Shown here piece after piece: positions 9,367 through 18,523 of a DNA stretch of 64,000 nt. The first letter of the stretch is position 1; each line of letters opens with the position of its first letter. The notes beneath the pieces are model-generated. The model had not been told where the DNA came from and ran no database searches. It saw only the letters and a list, made by a program, of their open reading frames with translations. The position numbers were made by a program, and so were the translations under genes. The stretch is from Bacteroidales bacterium (lineage in GTDB: Bacteria > Bacteroidota > Bacteroidia > Bacteroidales > UBA932). The stretch is from assembly GCA_017630215.1 (NCBI GenBank), contig JAGBVR010000002.1, positions 1-64,000 of the forward strand, read 5' to 3'.

Positions 9367-9392
9367 GGTCATCGCGCCACGGTGACCTTTTT
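9367..9392 (+). terminator. Intrinsic terminator in the metK leader, riboswitch expression platform
   Basis: GGTCATCG (9367-9374) pairs with CGGTGACC (9380-9387; one G-U) around the loop CGCCA, followed by TTTTT. It lies 12 bases after the SAM-II pseudoknot, which suggests control by premature termination. The TGAC at 9357-9360 can pair with the GTCA of the terminator's left arm, a weak possible antiterminator. Confidence 0.75.
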
Positions 9393-9420
9393 CATATCAA
9401 TGTTTTGTGTTTTTGTGACG

Positions 9421-9446
9421 GCTCCGCATTTCTGTGGGGCTTTTTT
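9421..9446 (+). terminator. Second terminator-like hairpin in the metK leader
   Basis: GCTCCGCA (9421-9428) pairs over all 8 positions (two G-U) with TGTGGGGC (9433-9440) around TTTC, followed by TTTTTT. It lies 22 bases before the metK ATG. Two intrinsic terminators in tandem between aptamer and gene would make the off state tight. Confidence 0.65.
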
Positions 9447-9467
9447 GATATATAATACAACAACGAT

Positions 9468-10787
9468 ATGAATTATCTTTTTACATCAGAATCGGTGTCG
9501 GAAGGACACCCAGACAAAGTATCGGACCAGATTTCCGATGCCATCCTTGACGAATTCCTTCGTCAGGACCCTGAATCAAAGGTAGCCTGCGAAACATTCT
9601 GCAGCACCGGCCTCGTGGTCGTAGGAGGCGAAGTACGCTCTGAAGATGCCTACGTAGACATTCCTAAGACAGTACGCCGCGTCATCAACAAGATCGGTTA
9701 CAACAAGGCCGAGTACATGTTCGACGGCAACTCCTGCGGAATCCTCTCGGCCCTTCACGAGCAGAGCGTGGACATCAACAGAGGTGTAGTCGGAGAAGAT
9801 GCAGACGCTCAGGGAGCCGGTGACCAGGGAATGATGTTCGGATACGCATGCCGCGACACTGAGGAGTATATGCCTCTCCCACTCGCACTTTCTCACCAGG
9901 CTCTCCTGATGCTTGCAAAGATCCGCAAGCAGAAGCCAGAACTTATGCCTTATCTCCGTCCTGACTCGAAGTCTCAGTTCACCATCGAATATGACGGCCA
10001 GACAAACGAACCCGTACGCGTACACACAATCGTAATCTCTACCCAGCACGACGAGTTCACTCCTAAATCTCTCGGCAACATGACTTACACAGAAGGTTGC
10101 GAGCAGTTCGGACAGAAGCGCGTAGACGAAGCAATGCAGGCGAAGATCCGCGAAGACGTACAGAACATCCTTCTTCCAATGCTCATCGAAACCCTCGCTC
10201 CAGAGACTGCAGCACTCTTCAAGGGTGATCACATCCTCCATGTCAATCCTACAGGAAAATTCGTAATCGGAGGTCCTCACGGCGACACAGGTCTTACCGG
10301 TCGCAAGATCATTGTGGACACATACGGCGGAAAGGGAGCTCACGGTGGTGGAGCATTCTCAGGCAAGGACCCTTCAAAGGTAGACAGATCAGCAGCTTAT
10401 GCAGCACGCTATATTGCCAAGAATATGGTAGCGGCAGGCGTAGCACGCGAGATGCTCGTACAGGTTTCATACGCCATCGGAGTAGCACGTCCGCTCAGCA
10501 TCTTCGTAAACACTTACGGAACTGCAGCCAACGGCCTGACTGATGCAGAGATCGCACTCCAGATCGAGAAGCTCTTCGACCTCCGTCCAGCAAAGATCAT
10601 CGAGAAGTTCGGTCTCAAGAAGCCTATCTATGAGCCAACAGCATCTTACGGACACGTTGGACGTGACCCATACAAGGCAACAGTAATGATCAGAAAGAAC
10701 GGTCAGCTCGTTCCTGAACTCGTCCAGTTCTTCGGCTGGGAGCTCCTCGACTCAGTAGATATGATCAAGGAAGCGTTTAGACTCTAA
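9468..10787 (+). CDS. metK: S-adenosylmethionine synthetase
   Basis: 439 residues. MetK joins methionine and ATP to give SAM, the cytosolic methyl donor used by trmB, the RlmI-like enzyme and the TrmN6-like enzyme elsewhere in this window. Seen: N-terminal [15 protein letters not shown] (residues 13-27) with the ATP/methionine His and Asp, the [12 protein letters not shown] signature (117-128), [23 protein letters not shown], and the Gly-rich metal/phosphate loop [19 protein letters not shown] (about 291-309). It is longer than the 384-residue E. coli enzyme, as is usual in Bacteroidota. It has its own promoter, a SAM-II riboswitch and two leader terminators, and ends before a long palindrome. 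Confidence 0.98.
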   Translation: MNYLFTSESVSEGHPDKVSDQISDAILDEFLRQDPESKVACETFCSTGLVVVGGEVRSEDAYVDIPKTVRRVINKIGYNKAEYMFDGNSCGILSALHEQSVDINRGVVGEDADAQGAGDQGMMFGYACRDTEEYMPLPLALSHQALLMLAKIRKQKPELMPYLRPDSKSQFTIEYDGQTNEPVRVHTIVISTQHDEFTPKSLGNMTYTEGCEQFGQKRVDEAMQAKIREDVQNILLPMLIETLAPETAALFKGDHILHVNPTGKFVIGGPHGDTGLTGRKIIVDTYGGKGAHGGGAFSGKDPSKVDRSAAYAARYIAKNMVAAGVAREMLVQVSYAIGVARPLSIFVNTYGTAANGLTDAEIALQIEKLFDLRPAKIIEKFGLKKPIYEPTASYGHVGRDPYKATVMIRKNGQLVPELVQFFGWELLDSVDMIKEAFRL

Positions 10788-10825
10788 CAGACTGCAAATC
10801 CTTAAATGCTACATATAAGGCATTT

Positions 10826-10868
10826 ACGCAAAGTGCGTGCTCCCCGTCGGGGAGCACGCACTTTGCGT
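10826..10868. terminator. 20-bp perfect palindrome between convergent metK and smpB
   Basis: ACGCAAAGTGCGTGCTCCCC (10826-10845) and its exact complement (10849-10868) flank the 3-base loop GTC. It sits between two convergent genes and would fold in either transcript. There is no clear T-run on either side, so it may stop transcription from both directions or protect 3' ends rather than act as a classical terminator. Confidence 0.7.
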
Positions 10869-10900
10869 ATCTCGCTAGGCATCAGCCACTTATCCACCTC

Positions 10901-11350
10901 CTACATTCTTTCCATCTCACGACGGAGATCCTTTTCCTTGATCGATGCACGCTTGTCGTACTCTTTCTTACCGCGTGCCAGGGCGATCAGAAGCTTAGCA
11001 TAGCCATTGTCCGCAATATACAGCTTCACTCCCACAATGGTCAACCCCTTCTCCTTCACAGAGCGGCTAAGCCTGGTCAGTTCCTTCTTAGTCAGCAGCA
11101 GCTTCCTCTCACGACGCGGATCATGCTTTCCCCATGTTCCCCACCAATATTCCGCAATGTGCATATTCTTGACATACAGCTCGTTATTATTGAAATAACA
11201 GAAGGCATCTACCAGTGAAGCCTTGCCGGCCCTGATGGACTTTATCTCTGTACCCGTAAGCACAATTCCCGCCTGGAAGGTCTCGATGAACTCATAATCA
11301 AACGACGCCCTCCTATTCTTTATCTCTACACTGCTTTTCGCTTTCGGCAT
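10901..11350 (-). CDS. smpB: SsrA (tmRNA)-binding protein
   Basis: 149 residues, starting [19 protein letters not shown]. SmpB delivers tmRNA to stalled ribosomes for trans-translation. Seen: the OB-type core ([31 protein letters not shown]), the [13 protein letters not shown] stretch and a basic C-terminal tail ([19 protein letters not shown]). A longer reading starting 21 codons upstream is rejected: a TACATTTG promoter lies at 11381-11388, and AAGGAG precedes this ATG by nine bases. The tmRNA gene itself is not in the window. Confidence 0.97.
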   Translation of the reverse strand: MPKAKSSVEIKNRRASFDYEFIETFQAGIVLTGTEIKSIRAGKASLVDAFCYFNNNELYVKNMHIAEYWWGTWGKHDPRRERKLLLTKKELTRLSRSVKEKGLTIVGVKLYIADNGYAKLLIALARGKKEYDKRASIKEKDLRREMERM

Positions 11351-11380
11351 AATCTTGTTCTCCTTAATTAAATCCAATTG

Positions 11381-11388
11381 CAAATGTA
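11381..11388 (-). promoter_or_regulatory. smpB -7 element
   Basis: TACATTTG (TAnnTTTG) on the minus strand, 30 bases before the smpB ATG at 11350. Its position decides the start codon. Confidence 0.6.
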
Positions 11389-11543
11389 ATGCTTTTTCAT
11401 CGATTCCAAACACGCATCACACAATTACATGATAATCAAGCAATTAAATAATAAAGGGTCGTTATTTTTACCCACCCTCATACATCTAACACACTGATAC
11501 ACAAAATGTTAAGCGATGCATGCTTGGATTTGATTTTATATAC

Positions 11544-11551
11544 TATCTTTG
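11544..11551 (+). promoter_or_regulatory. miaA -7 element
   Basis: TATCTTTG ends only 7 bases before the ATG at 11559, so the transcript should be almost leaderless. An ATG at 11520 lies upstream of this element and cannot be the start of this transcript. Confidence 0.65.
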
Positions 11552-11558
11552 CATAACT

Positions 11559-12701
11559 ATGGCAAAGAAACCTTTTACACCGATACCCCCAATGGCAGAG
11601 CTCCCACCTGCCGAAGAAATAAACGTACAGGAAATCCTGAACAAATACCTTGATGGCGAAATCGACCTGATCTGCGTCCTGGGCCCGACCGCCTCAGGCA
11701 AGACCCGTTATGCAGTCCAGCTCGCACGCCAGATCAATGCTCTGCTGGAGAGACTCCACAATGGCGAGGCTTTGCCGGGAGCAGATAGTCTCGAGGACCG
11801 TGCCACCCGCGGCACGAAAGCGGGGGGACCACAAGCGAAGCGCAGTGGTGGGGTGAGCGTAGCGAACGTCCGAGAGACATCTGTCCACGGCAAAGCCGGT
11901 GCTGAAATAATCTCCGCCGACTCCCGCCAGGTCTATCGTGGAATGGACATAGGTACAGGAAAGGATCTATCTGAATATGAGGAGATTCCATATCATCTGA
12001 TGGACATCGTGGATGCCGGATCAAAATACAATATCTTCGAGTACCAGAGAGATTTCGAAAAGGCTTATAAAGACATCAGAGACAGAGGTGGAATACCTAT
12101 TCTCTGCGGAGGCAGCGGACTATATATCGAAGCCGCCACCTGCGGCTACTCTCTGCCGGAAGTACAGCCGGATCCTGAGCTGAGAGCAGAACTAGAAAAG
12201 AAAACCGACGAAGAACTCATCGCGCAGCTTGCTTCACTGAAGCCACTCCATAACACTACCGACTACGATACGCGCAAACGACTGATAAGAGCCCTTGAAA
12301 TAGCGATTTACGAAGCCGAACACCCGGTCCTGCGTACATCTTTCCTGCCTAAGAACACATATTATATAGGCACATTGGTAAGCCGTGATGAAAGGAATGC
12401 CCGTATTGACCGCCGTCTGGACGCGCGTCTGGAAGAAGGAATGGTAGAAGAAATACGAGGACTGATCGACGGTACGCATCCCGCACTGGCTCCAGAGCAC
12501 AAACCTATAATGGCCGAAGACCTTATCTACTACGGACTGGAGTACAAATTCGTGACGCTTTACATAACTGGAGAATTCACATACGATCAGATGCGCACAC
12601 AGCTCGCCACCGCCATCCATCAGTTCGCCAAAAGACAGATGACCTGGTTCCGCGGAATGGAGCGAAAAGGCATCCATATCCACTGGACAGCTATCCAATA
12701 A
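11559..12701 (+). CDS. miaA: tRNA dimethylallyltransferase carrying an in-frame insertion
   Basis: 380 residues, against about 300 for most MiaA. It transfers dimethylallyl to A37 of tRNAs reading UNN codons. Seen: the P-loop GPTASGKT at 42-49, AEIISADSRQVYRGMDIGTG at 115-134, PYHLMDIVD, ILCGGSGLYIEA, and a C-terminal HQFAKRQMTWFRGM. In other MiaA proteins the P-loop helix runs straight into the (A/G)EIISADS strand; here residues about 61-114 separate them (Arg/Gly-rich, poor complexity), encoded by a GC-rich palindromic stretch (see repeat at 11739-11900). The first 33 residues are a further N-terminal extension. The insertion lies on a surface loop, so activity may survive. The gene meets the DUF5686 gene tail to tail with a 7-base gap. 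Confidence 0.93.
   Translation: MAKKPFTPIPPMAELPPAEEINVQEILNKYLDGEIDLICVLGPTASGKTRYAVQLARQINALLERLHNGEALPGADSLEDRATRGTKAGGPQAKRSGGVSVANVRETSVHGKAGAEIISADSRQVYRGMDIGTGKDLSEYEEIPYHLMDIVDAGSKYNIFEYQRDFEKAYKDIRDRGGIPILCGGSGLYIEAATCGYSLPEVQPDPELRAELEKKTDEELIAQLASLKPLHNTTDYDTRKRLIRALEIAIYEAEHPVLRTSFLPKNTYYIGTLVSRDERNARIDRRLDARLEEGMVEEIRGLIDGTHPALAPEHKPIMAEDLIYYGLEYKFVTLYITGEFTYDQMRTQLATAIHQFAKRQMTWFRGMERKGIHIHWTAIQ
11739..11900 (+). repeat. Palindromic repeat-like insertion inside miaA
   Basis: The 162 bases that encode the extra residues of MiaA contain nested inverted repeats: GGCTTTGCCG (11768-11777) with CGGCAAAGCC (11888-11897), CGTGCC/GGCACG (11799-11804, 11811-11816) and ACCAC/GTGGT (11828-11832, 11845-11849). 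It also has short GCGAAGCGC and GCGTAGCGAACG motifs of the kind seen in dispersed bacterial palindromic repeats. It is more G-rich than the flanking gene and has kept the frame open. Confidence 0.7.
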
Positions 12702-12708
12702 AAGTCTG

Positions 12709-15327
12709 CTAAAAGTCTAAGTAGACACCGATACAAAGTCTACCCCATTTGCTGAGGAAGTCTGCATTTTCCGGATGCGGATATGTCGGTATTCTATAAT
12801 AGTATACAACTCTGAACAACTGGAAGACATTCTCAAGACCTGCACCTATCTCCATATATGGTCTGCTGCCATCAAGGGGATTGGTTCCTTGCGGAAGTTC
12901 AAACAATCTGCCCGGATGCAGAGCCGGATTATTCTTATCTGTGAGATTACCATAGGCTATATTATAGCAGACAATCTCTCTTAACTTCAGCTTATTGACA
13001 AGAGGTATTCTATTGAGGATCATGCCCTTCATATGCCAGGTAAGATTTGCCTGTACATACTGGTCTGTAACGAACTCCAGAACGTTCATAGTATGGAAGG
13101 CCTCCCTTCTATATGAGAATGACTGATTTGAAGCCGGAAGCATCAATAATGTATAAGGGACCTGATCCCATACTTTACCTGCTGTAATCTTGGCATCAAG
13201 GAACCCCGCAATAGAAAGACGGAAACGCTTGAATATCTCAAGCTGCGTAGAATTGTACAAGAAACTATTGTTGGTGGCTCCCAAATTCCAGTCGCCTCCG
13301 TCATATCCCGCTGTTCCCAACTTGTGGGTCAAAGTAAATATCGGAGTATCCTTATCAATATTGGCTCTCTGCGAAACAGCATTGAACACCCTCTCGCCCG
13401 GAGCCCATCTCAGACTTACACCCAGTTCATTAGATTTGAAGTCTCTTATATATGCTCTCGGATCAGACGATCCCTGGAGCCTGTAAAACAAGGTTCCGTT
13501 TGCAGGAAGTCCGTCTGCTGTGTACCTGGTTGCCGGAGTATAGCTGTCATTTTCCAGCCAGAAATTAGTTCTGAAGCTATTGAACCATTGCCTTTCATAG
13601 TTCAGCTTTATCTTCTGTATGTACTGATACTTGACCGCACTCTTTGTCTTGAAAGATGTGACGATGTCATGCTGCTCTCCCAAGGTTTCAGGGCTGAATA
13701 TATCATAAGTATATGAGAAACTCAGGTTATTCAGAGGCTGTTCACCTTTGTGATAGTCCTTATTGTTGAAACTATGCGTAAGTTCGAAATTACCCTTGAC
13801 CTTACGGTCCCGAAAACCGTAGGCCAGATAACCATTGGCAAACCATCTGTCATTCAGGCGAGCCGTAGTCATTCCTCCCAATCTTACACGCCATCCCTCA
13901 ATGTAGTCCCAGCTCAAGAAACTGAGGACTGGACCAATGTCAAATTTCGACACTTCCTTTGATTTTCCAGTAGGAATCCATTCAGAGACAAAAACATCAA
14001 TAGCCTTGGTCCAGAAAGTGACATTTGTATTCTCCTTAAAATCCTCAGTCACCTTATCAACGGCCAACTCTCTGTTTGTCAAAGCCGCGATACGGTGTTT
14101 CTTCCAATATTCCGAATCATATTTCTTCGCATCCGGCAGTACTTTCGTGTGACCGTCAATCACATATGCAGGGTCGCCCGCCAGCAGCTCCTCCCCCACT
14201 ACGAAATTGTCAAAACTTCTTGTATGATGAGCAAATATACCTTGAGAACCCTCGAGAATGGCAAGGTTCACATATGAGTCCTCCCTGGTCAAAGCCCAAA
14301 AACCATCCTTAGTCTGGTCAAAAGTCTGGTCGATCCGCAGTTTATCAATCCAGTTGATATTACTGCTGGACGGAAAGTTCAGCTGAACCTTTTTTACGGA
14401 ATACTTTCCGTCTGTTGTTATATATATCCTTCCTGTAAATCCGAAACTCTGACTATTGAACGGCACAAACGCAAGGTCGACGCATCGAACATTGTCCACC
14501 TTGACAGTATCCATAATATAATACTTATAGTATGATGTGGCCAAGGTCGAAGAAAGAGGAGAGACAAATCGGTTCGCAATGAAAGCAATTTCATTATCAA
14601 AGATATCCACACCTGTAAACAATTGGTCCAAAGAAGCGGAAAGTCCTCCATTGCGGTCCAGTTCCTCATCAAGACCAGTATGTCGCACAGCTTTCTGAAC
14701 AGTCTTTTCTGTATGCGGGGACTTCCTGTAATAATAATCACAGAGTTTTTCCCTTATGGAAAAAGTAAGTATCGGTTTACCTGTAATCTCAGATGTATCA
14801 ATATGCTGCTGGACAAAACGCAGCTTCTTCTTCTTTTCCAGGTCAGGCTGATAATCATCAAAAGAAAGAGTCAGTTTCTCGTGATAGTCACTTTTGAAAT
14901 ATTCCGTTGACTCGATTCTGTTCTTCTCCTTATTAGCAATGACATTCCGGATCAGGATGACAGCAGGATTCTCCTTTCTGGTATATTTTTCTCTCTTAGG
15001 CTTTACAACAGCTCCCTGCAGACTTATCGATTCTGGCTGCATCCTGATAACCATTCCGGTAATATTACCCGGATCCAGAACTATGCGTCTTGTCTTGTAG
15101 CCGACTGCGTCAACCACAAGAACATTCTCACTAGAATTGTCTTTAAGATAAAACTCTCCGGCATAGTTGGTCATACATCCGATAGAGGTCTTTTGCATAT
15201 ATACAGCAATATACTCCATCGGCTTGTTTGTTACGGAATCAATAACAGTACCACCAACAGAACGGGACTGAGCATCAGCAAGATAACACGCAAAAACAAG
15301 GATAAAAGCGAATAGTAATCTTTTCAT
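12709..15327 (-). CDS. DUF5686 family outer-membrane protein with carboxypeptidase-like N-domain
   Basis: 872 residues. Signal peptide at 1-19 (LADA|Q). Residues 22-100 are a carboxypeptidase-regulatory-like module (VGGTVIDSVTNKPMEYIAVY). Then comes the family body with KENPAVILIRNVIANKEKNR near 116-135 and the C-terminal barrel ending in FLSKWGRLCIGVYLDF. DUF5686 proteins are predicted outer-membrane barrels of Bacteroidota with no assigned biochemical role. It is the last gene of the trxA-to-DUF5686 string; its ATG overlaps the trmB stop by one base (TAATG), so it is translationally coupled to trmB. No terminator is evident in the 7 bases before the convergent miaA. Confidence 0.85.
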   Translation of the reverse strand: MKRLLFAFILVFACYLADAQSRSVGGTVIDSVTNKPMEYIAVYMQKTSIGCMTNYAGEFYLKDNSSENVLVVDAVGYKTRRIVLDPGNITGMVIRMQPESISLQGAVVKPKREKYTRKENPAVILIRNVIANKEKNRIESTEYFKSDYHEKLTLSFDDYQPDLEKKKKLRFVQQHIDTSEITGKPILTFSIREKLCDYYYRKSPHTEKTVQKAVRHTGLDEELDRNGGLSASLDQLFTGVDIFDNEIAFIANRFVSPLSSTLATSYYKYYIMDTVKVDNVRCVDLAFVPFNSQSFGFTGRIYITTDGKYSVKKVQLNFPSSSNINWIDKLRIDQTFDQTKDGFWALTREDSYVNLAILEGSQGIFAHHTRSFDNFVVGEELLAGDPAYVIDGHTKVLPDAKKYDSEYWKKHRIAALTNRELAVDKVTEDFKENTNVTFWTKAIDVFVSEWIPTGKSKEVSKFDIGPVLSFLSWDYIEGWRVRLGGMTTARLNDRWFANGYLAYGFRDRKVKGNFELTHSFNNKDYHKGEQPLNNLSFSYTYDIFSPETLGEQHDIVTSFKTKSAVKYQYIQKIKLNYERQWFNSFRTNFWLENDSYTPATRYTADGLPANGTLFYRLQGSSDPRAYIRDFKSNELGVSLRWAPGERVFNAVSQRANIDKDTPIFTLTHKLGTAGYDGGDWNLGATNNSFLYNSTQLEIFKRFRLSIAGFLDAKITAGKVWDQVPYTLLMLPASNQSFSYRREAFHTMNVLEFVTDQYVQANLTWHMKGMILNRIPLVNKLKLREIVCYNIAYGNLTDKNNPALHPGRLFELPQGTNPLDGSRPYMEIGAGLENVFQLFRVVYYYRIPTYPHPENADFLSKWGRLCIGVYLDF

Positions 15328-16148
15328 TACTCCGGATAGAATTTCGATGCCACCGACAATCCGGACGGTATCACGAAATGATGTCCCTCATCCTTCCAGG
15401 TATCCTCATCCCACTCCGGAGAAATATAGTCACCCTCATGATCTGCGATGAATGAAAGATAGGTGATCTCGAATCCCTGGATCAGATATTGAGATTCATA
15501 GAATGTCTGCACTTCGAAAAGGGCATCCACTGCAGCAGGTCCGCACAAAGAAGATAATCCGCTTTCATACAGTCGTTCCTTATCTGCCCCGTAAATATCT
15601 GTTGCAGAAGCCAATATCTTCAAACCATTCTGCTCAGCCATTGCCTTTGAATACTCGTGAAGATAACGGCTGTCAGTCTTCAGATGCACGATACCTCCCG
15701 GTTTCAGGAAGTTACGGTAACGGTTCATAAACAGCGGAGCTGTAAGACGCTTCTTCTCACGACCGATCTGAGGATCAGCAAATGTTATCCAGATTTCAGA
15801 CACCTCGCCCGGCGCAAAAAGCGACTCAATGAACTCGATACGAGTACGAAGGAAGCCCACATTGGCAAGATTATGCTCTGTCGCATATTTCGCTCCCTTC
15901 CAAAGACGTGCACCCTTGATGTCAATACCGATATAATTGAATGCCGGATTACGCTCTGCCAGGTCGACAGTATAATCACCCTTTCCACATCCTAGTTCCA
16001 GAACAATAGGTTTGTCATTTCCAAAGAAATCACGCCCCCAATTACCCTTCAACGGATGGTCACAATTCAAGACTTCAGATGTTGCCGGCTGAACCAGGCA
16101 TCTGAAAGTCTCGTTTTCTCTGAATTTTCTTAATTTATCCTTTCCCAT
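15327..16148 (-). CDS. trmB: tRNA (guanine-N7)-methyltransferase
   Basis: 273 residues, a class I SAM methyltransferase that makes m7G46 in tRNA. Seen: the SAM-binding strand and loop LELGCGKGDYTVDLAERNP (residues about 51-69) and GIDIKGARLWKGA after it, then EIWITFADPQ, a family-specific strand with the catalytic Asp, and LTAPLFMNRYRNFLKPGG. It overlaps ricT by one base upstream and the DUF5686 gene by one base downstream (TAATG at both), so all three should be translated from one mRNA. Confidence 0.95.
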   Translation of the reverse strand: MGKDKLRKFRENETFRCLVQPATSEVLNCDHPLKGNWGRDFFGNDKPIVLELGCGKGDYTVDLAERNPAFNYIGIDIKGARLWKGAKYATEHNLANVGFLRTRIEFIESLFAPGEVSEIWITFADPQIGREKKRLTAPLFMNRYRNFLKPGGIVHLKTDSRYLHEYSKAMAEQNGLKILASATDIYGADKERLYESGLSSLCGPAAVDALFEVQTFYESQYLIQGFEITYLSFIADHEGDYISPEWDEDTWKDEGHHFVIPSGLSVASKFYPE

Positions 16149-17437
16149 TACTCTTCCTTCTTCGGACGGTCATTGCGACGGTTGCCATTGTTTTTATGAC
16201 CGCCTTTATGCCCCTTATTTCCTCCCTGTTTCTTCTCCCCGACATTTTCCGCCGGTTTCTGCTCTACTGGCTTATTCTCAGCAGCAGCCTCATTCTGAGT
16301 CTTCTTCTGCCCGCCATTTCCGCCACGGGACTTTTTCTTCTTCTTACGCTTGCGCGCCTCGTCGAAACGATTGATAGCATCATCGCCCACAGCTGTAACA
16401 AACTCAGGTGCAATCGGTTCCGTATCATTCTTAAGAGACTCCGGCTTCTCGCCATTGCGGTTCATCCTTATTATATCCCAGACATCTTCTGCATACAGAG
16501 GGTAGAGATTTGCCAGTGACTGAGGATCATATGAGAAGTACATTATCTCACGCAGGATATCTGTCTTCATAAGATATGCAAGACCATCCTCGAACTCAAG
16601 CGGATTATGTACCTTAGGAATACGTGACTGAGCATCCATGTAAGCTGCTGTCTCATAGTTCAGACAACATTTGAGCTTTCCGCACTGTCCGGCCAATTTC
16701 TGAGGATTCAGAGACAGGTCCTGACAACGTGCTGCAGAAGTCGTAATCGACTGGAAACTCGATATATAGTTCGAGCAGCAGAGCTCACGTCCGCAGACAC
16801 CTAGTCCTCCGATAAGTCCGGCCTCCTGTCGAGCTCCGATCTGCTTCATCTCGATACGGATACGGAATTCCTCAGCAAAGACCTTGATCAGCTGACGGAA
16901 ATCCACACGTCCGTCTGCGATATAATAAAAAATCGCCTTGGTTCCGTCACCCTGGAACTCCACATCACCGATCTTCATCTCCAAGCCTAGTTCAGCGGCA
17001 ATCTGACGCGAACGGATCATTGTCTCATGCTCACGGGCAATTGCTTCCTGCCATCTTTCAATATCAAAGAGCTTAGCCTTACGGTATATCCTCTTGAATT
17101 CGTAGGTTTCAGGATTGATCCTCTTGCACTTCATCTGGCGGCCGACAATCGGTCCTTCCAGCGTAACGATACCCAGATCGTGGCCATTTGCAGCCTCGAC
17201 AATCACAAGATCACCAGTCTTGACGCTTTGTCCGGATCCGTTCTTATAGATTCCCTTACGGGTATTTTTGAAGCGCACTTCAAAAAACTCATCATACTGC
17301 TCCTGATTCACCCCTTCAAGCCAATCGTACACCTCCAGCTTGCAGCAGCCCTGGCGATAAGTGCACTCAAGCTCTCCACTCTCTGCGCGCTCTACCACAC
17401 ATCCCCTTGAGCAGTCATATTTCTTAGATTCATTCAT
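16148..17437 (-). CDS. ricT: RicT/YaaT-type PSP1 domain protein
   Basis: 429 residues. Seen: the PSP1 C-terminal domain with FQGDGTKAIFYYIADGRVDF, LIKVFAEEFRIRIEMKQIGA and the Cys-containing GLGVCGRELCCSNY, then QCGKLKCCLNYE. These Cys pairs match the Fe-S-binding Cys of Bacillus RicT/YaaT. A 70-residue Lys/Gly/Asn-rich tail (from about 360, RKRKKKKKSRGG onward) is low complexity and typical of Bacteroidota copies. In Bacillus the Ric complex with RNase Y aids mRNA maturation; in Bacteroidota the role is not settled. It sits between holB and trmB, a conserved order in the phylum. Confidence 0.88.
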   Translation of the reverse strand: MNESKKYDCSRGCVVERAESGELECTYRQGCCKLEVYDWLEGVNQEQYDEFFEVRFKNTRKGIYKNGSGQSVKTGDLVIVEAANGHDLGIVTLEGPIVGRQMKCKRINPETYEFKRIYRKAKLFDIERWQEAIAREHETMIRSRQIAAELGLEMKIGDVEFQGDGTKAIFYYIADGRVDFRQLIKVFAEEFRIRIEMKQIGARQEAGLIGGLGVCGRELCCSNYISSFQSITTSAARCQDLSLNPQKLAGQCGKLKCCLNYETAAYMDAQSRIPKVHNPLEFEDGLAYLMKTDILREIMYFSYDPQSLANLYPLYAEDVWDIIRMNRNGEKPESLKNDTEPIAPEFVTAVGDDAINRFDEARKRKKKKKSRGGNGGQKKTQNEAAAENKPVEQKPAENVGEKKQGGNKGHKGGHKNNGNRRNDRPKKEE

Positions 17438-17458
17438 AAGCTAAAGTATCACAGCCAC

Positions 17459-18523
17459 TTAACGTGACCAAATGCCTAAATACATACGGTTCACAAGATC
17501 GCAGAACAGAATCTTGGAATTCACATTTCTGTCAATCATTGACACCACTTTTTCTATATTGGTTATTGTCCTCGCGCAGAATCCCTTGCCACATCGCTGA
17601 GCCATTTCTTCATAGAATTCCTTCTCCTGCTCAGCCACATCGGCTATCTGAGGCATATTCTGCTGGATCATAAATATCTTCCTTATGCACTGACCAGCAA
17701 AGGTACAAAATGCTTTCTGTTTTTCTCTCGATTCCAGTGCAGCGGCAACCTCTCCGCACTCCAGTGCAGCCTGAAGATCTCCGGAAACCACAGCCCTCAT
17801 AATATCCGCAAACAGATCCATAAATCTGTCATACTCTTCGCTATCATCAAAAGGATTCAAGGCCTTGACCTGAGCAGCCTCCTCCTTTGACAAAGGCATC
17901 ACCCTGACGCTCTGACAACGGGAGAAAATTGTCTGAAGCACTTTCTCCGGACTATGCGTGATAAATATGAAAATCGTCTTTTCAGGTGGTTCCTCCACCA
18001 TTTTGAGCAGTCGGTTGGCAGTCTCCTGATTCATTTTCTCCGGCAGATACAGAATCACCGCCTTATATCCCCCCGCCACGGCAGTCAAAGACAATCTACT
18101 GATAATGAATTTAGCCTCCGCCACAGCAATCAGTCCGTTCTTGCTCTCAATACCGATAGCCCTCTGCAGATCAGCCTCGGTAAAATACGGATTGGCCAAT
18201 ACAAGATCTCTCCAATACTTGATATACGACTCGGAAGTCGGCTTGTCATCACTGGTCTTCGGACCTTTGTTCACAGGAAACACGTAATGCACGTCAGGAT
18301 GAATGAGTTTGGACATCTGTCGGCAGGACGGACATTCACCACAAGAATCGCCATCCACCGGATGAGCACAATTGAGATACTGCACATATGCAAGCGCAAG
18401 GGCCAATGCACCGCATCCCTCGTTTTCATACATCAGCATCGCATGAGCTACTCTTCCGCTGTCCGCCATCGACACCAGAGCCTTCGCCACCTGAGAATTT
18501 CCTATAACATCAGCAAACCTCAT
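17459..18523 (-). CDS. holB: DNA polymerase III delta' subunit
   Basis: 354 residues, AAA+ clamp-loader fold. Seen: RFADVIGNSQVAKALVSMADSGRVAHAML at the start; a degenerate P-loop (YENEGCGALALALAY, no GKT) as expected for an ATPase-dead delta'; the zinc module CAHPVDGDSCGECPSC; KMNQETANRLLKMVEEPPEKTIFIF; and the SRC motif (FSRCQSV). The C-terminal part is family-specific. Its ATG overlaps the stop of the polyprenyl synthase gene by one base (TAATG), and ricT starts 21 bases after it. Confidence 0.93.
   Translation of the reverse strand: MRFADVIGNSQVAKALVSMADSGRVAHAMLMYENEGCGALALALAYVQYLNCAHPVDGDSCGECPSCRQMSKLIHPDVHYVFPVNKGPKTSDDKPTSESYIKYWRDLVLANPYFTEADLQRAIGIESKNGLIAVAEAKFIISRLSLTAVAGGYKAVILYLPEKMNQETANRLLKMVEEPPEKTIFIFITHSPEKVLQTIFSRCQSVRVMPLSKEEAAQVKALNPFDDSEEYDRFMDLFADIMRAVVSGDLQAALECGEVAAALESREKQKAFCTFAGQCIRKIFMIQQNMPQIADVAEQEKEFYEEMAQRCGKGFCARTITNIEKVVSMIDRNVNSKILFCDLVNRMYLGIWSR

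Noticed and set aside
9197..9385. 62-codon frame in the metK leader
   Set aside because: It spans the metK promoter, the SAM-II aptamer and the first terminator stem, and its product has no recognisable features.
9576..10343. 255-codon open frame antisense to metK
   Set aside because: metK is certain on the plus strand; the antisense frame is a by-product of its strong codon bias and the product looks like random Cys/Val/Leu-rich sequence.
11351..11413. Longer N-terminus for smpB
   Set aside because: The extension crosses a TACATTTG promoter, and a good AAGGAG site precedes the downstream ATG.
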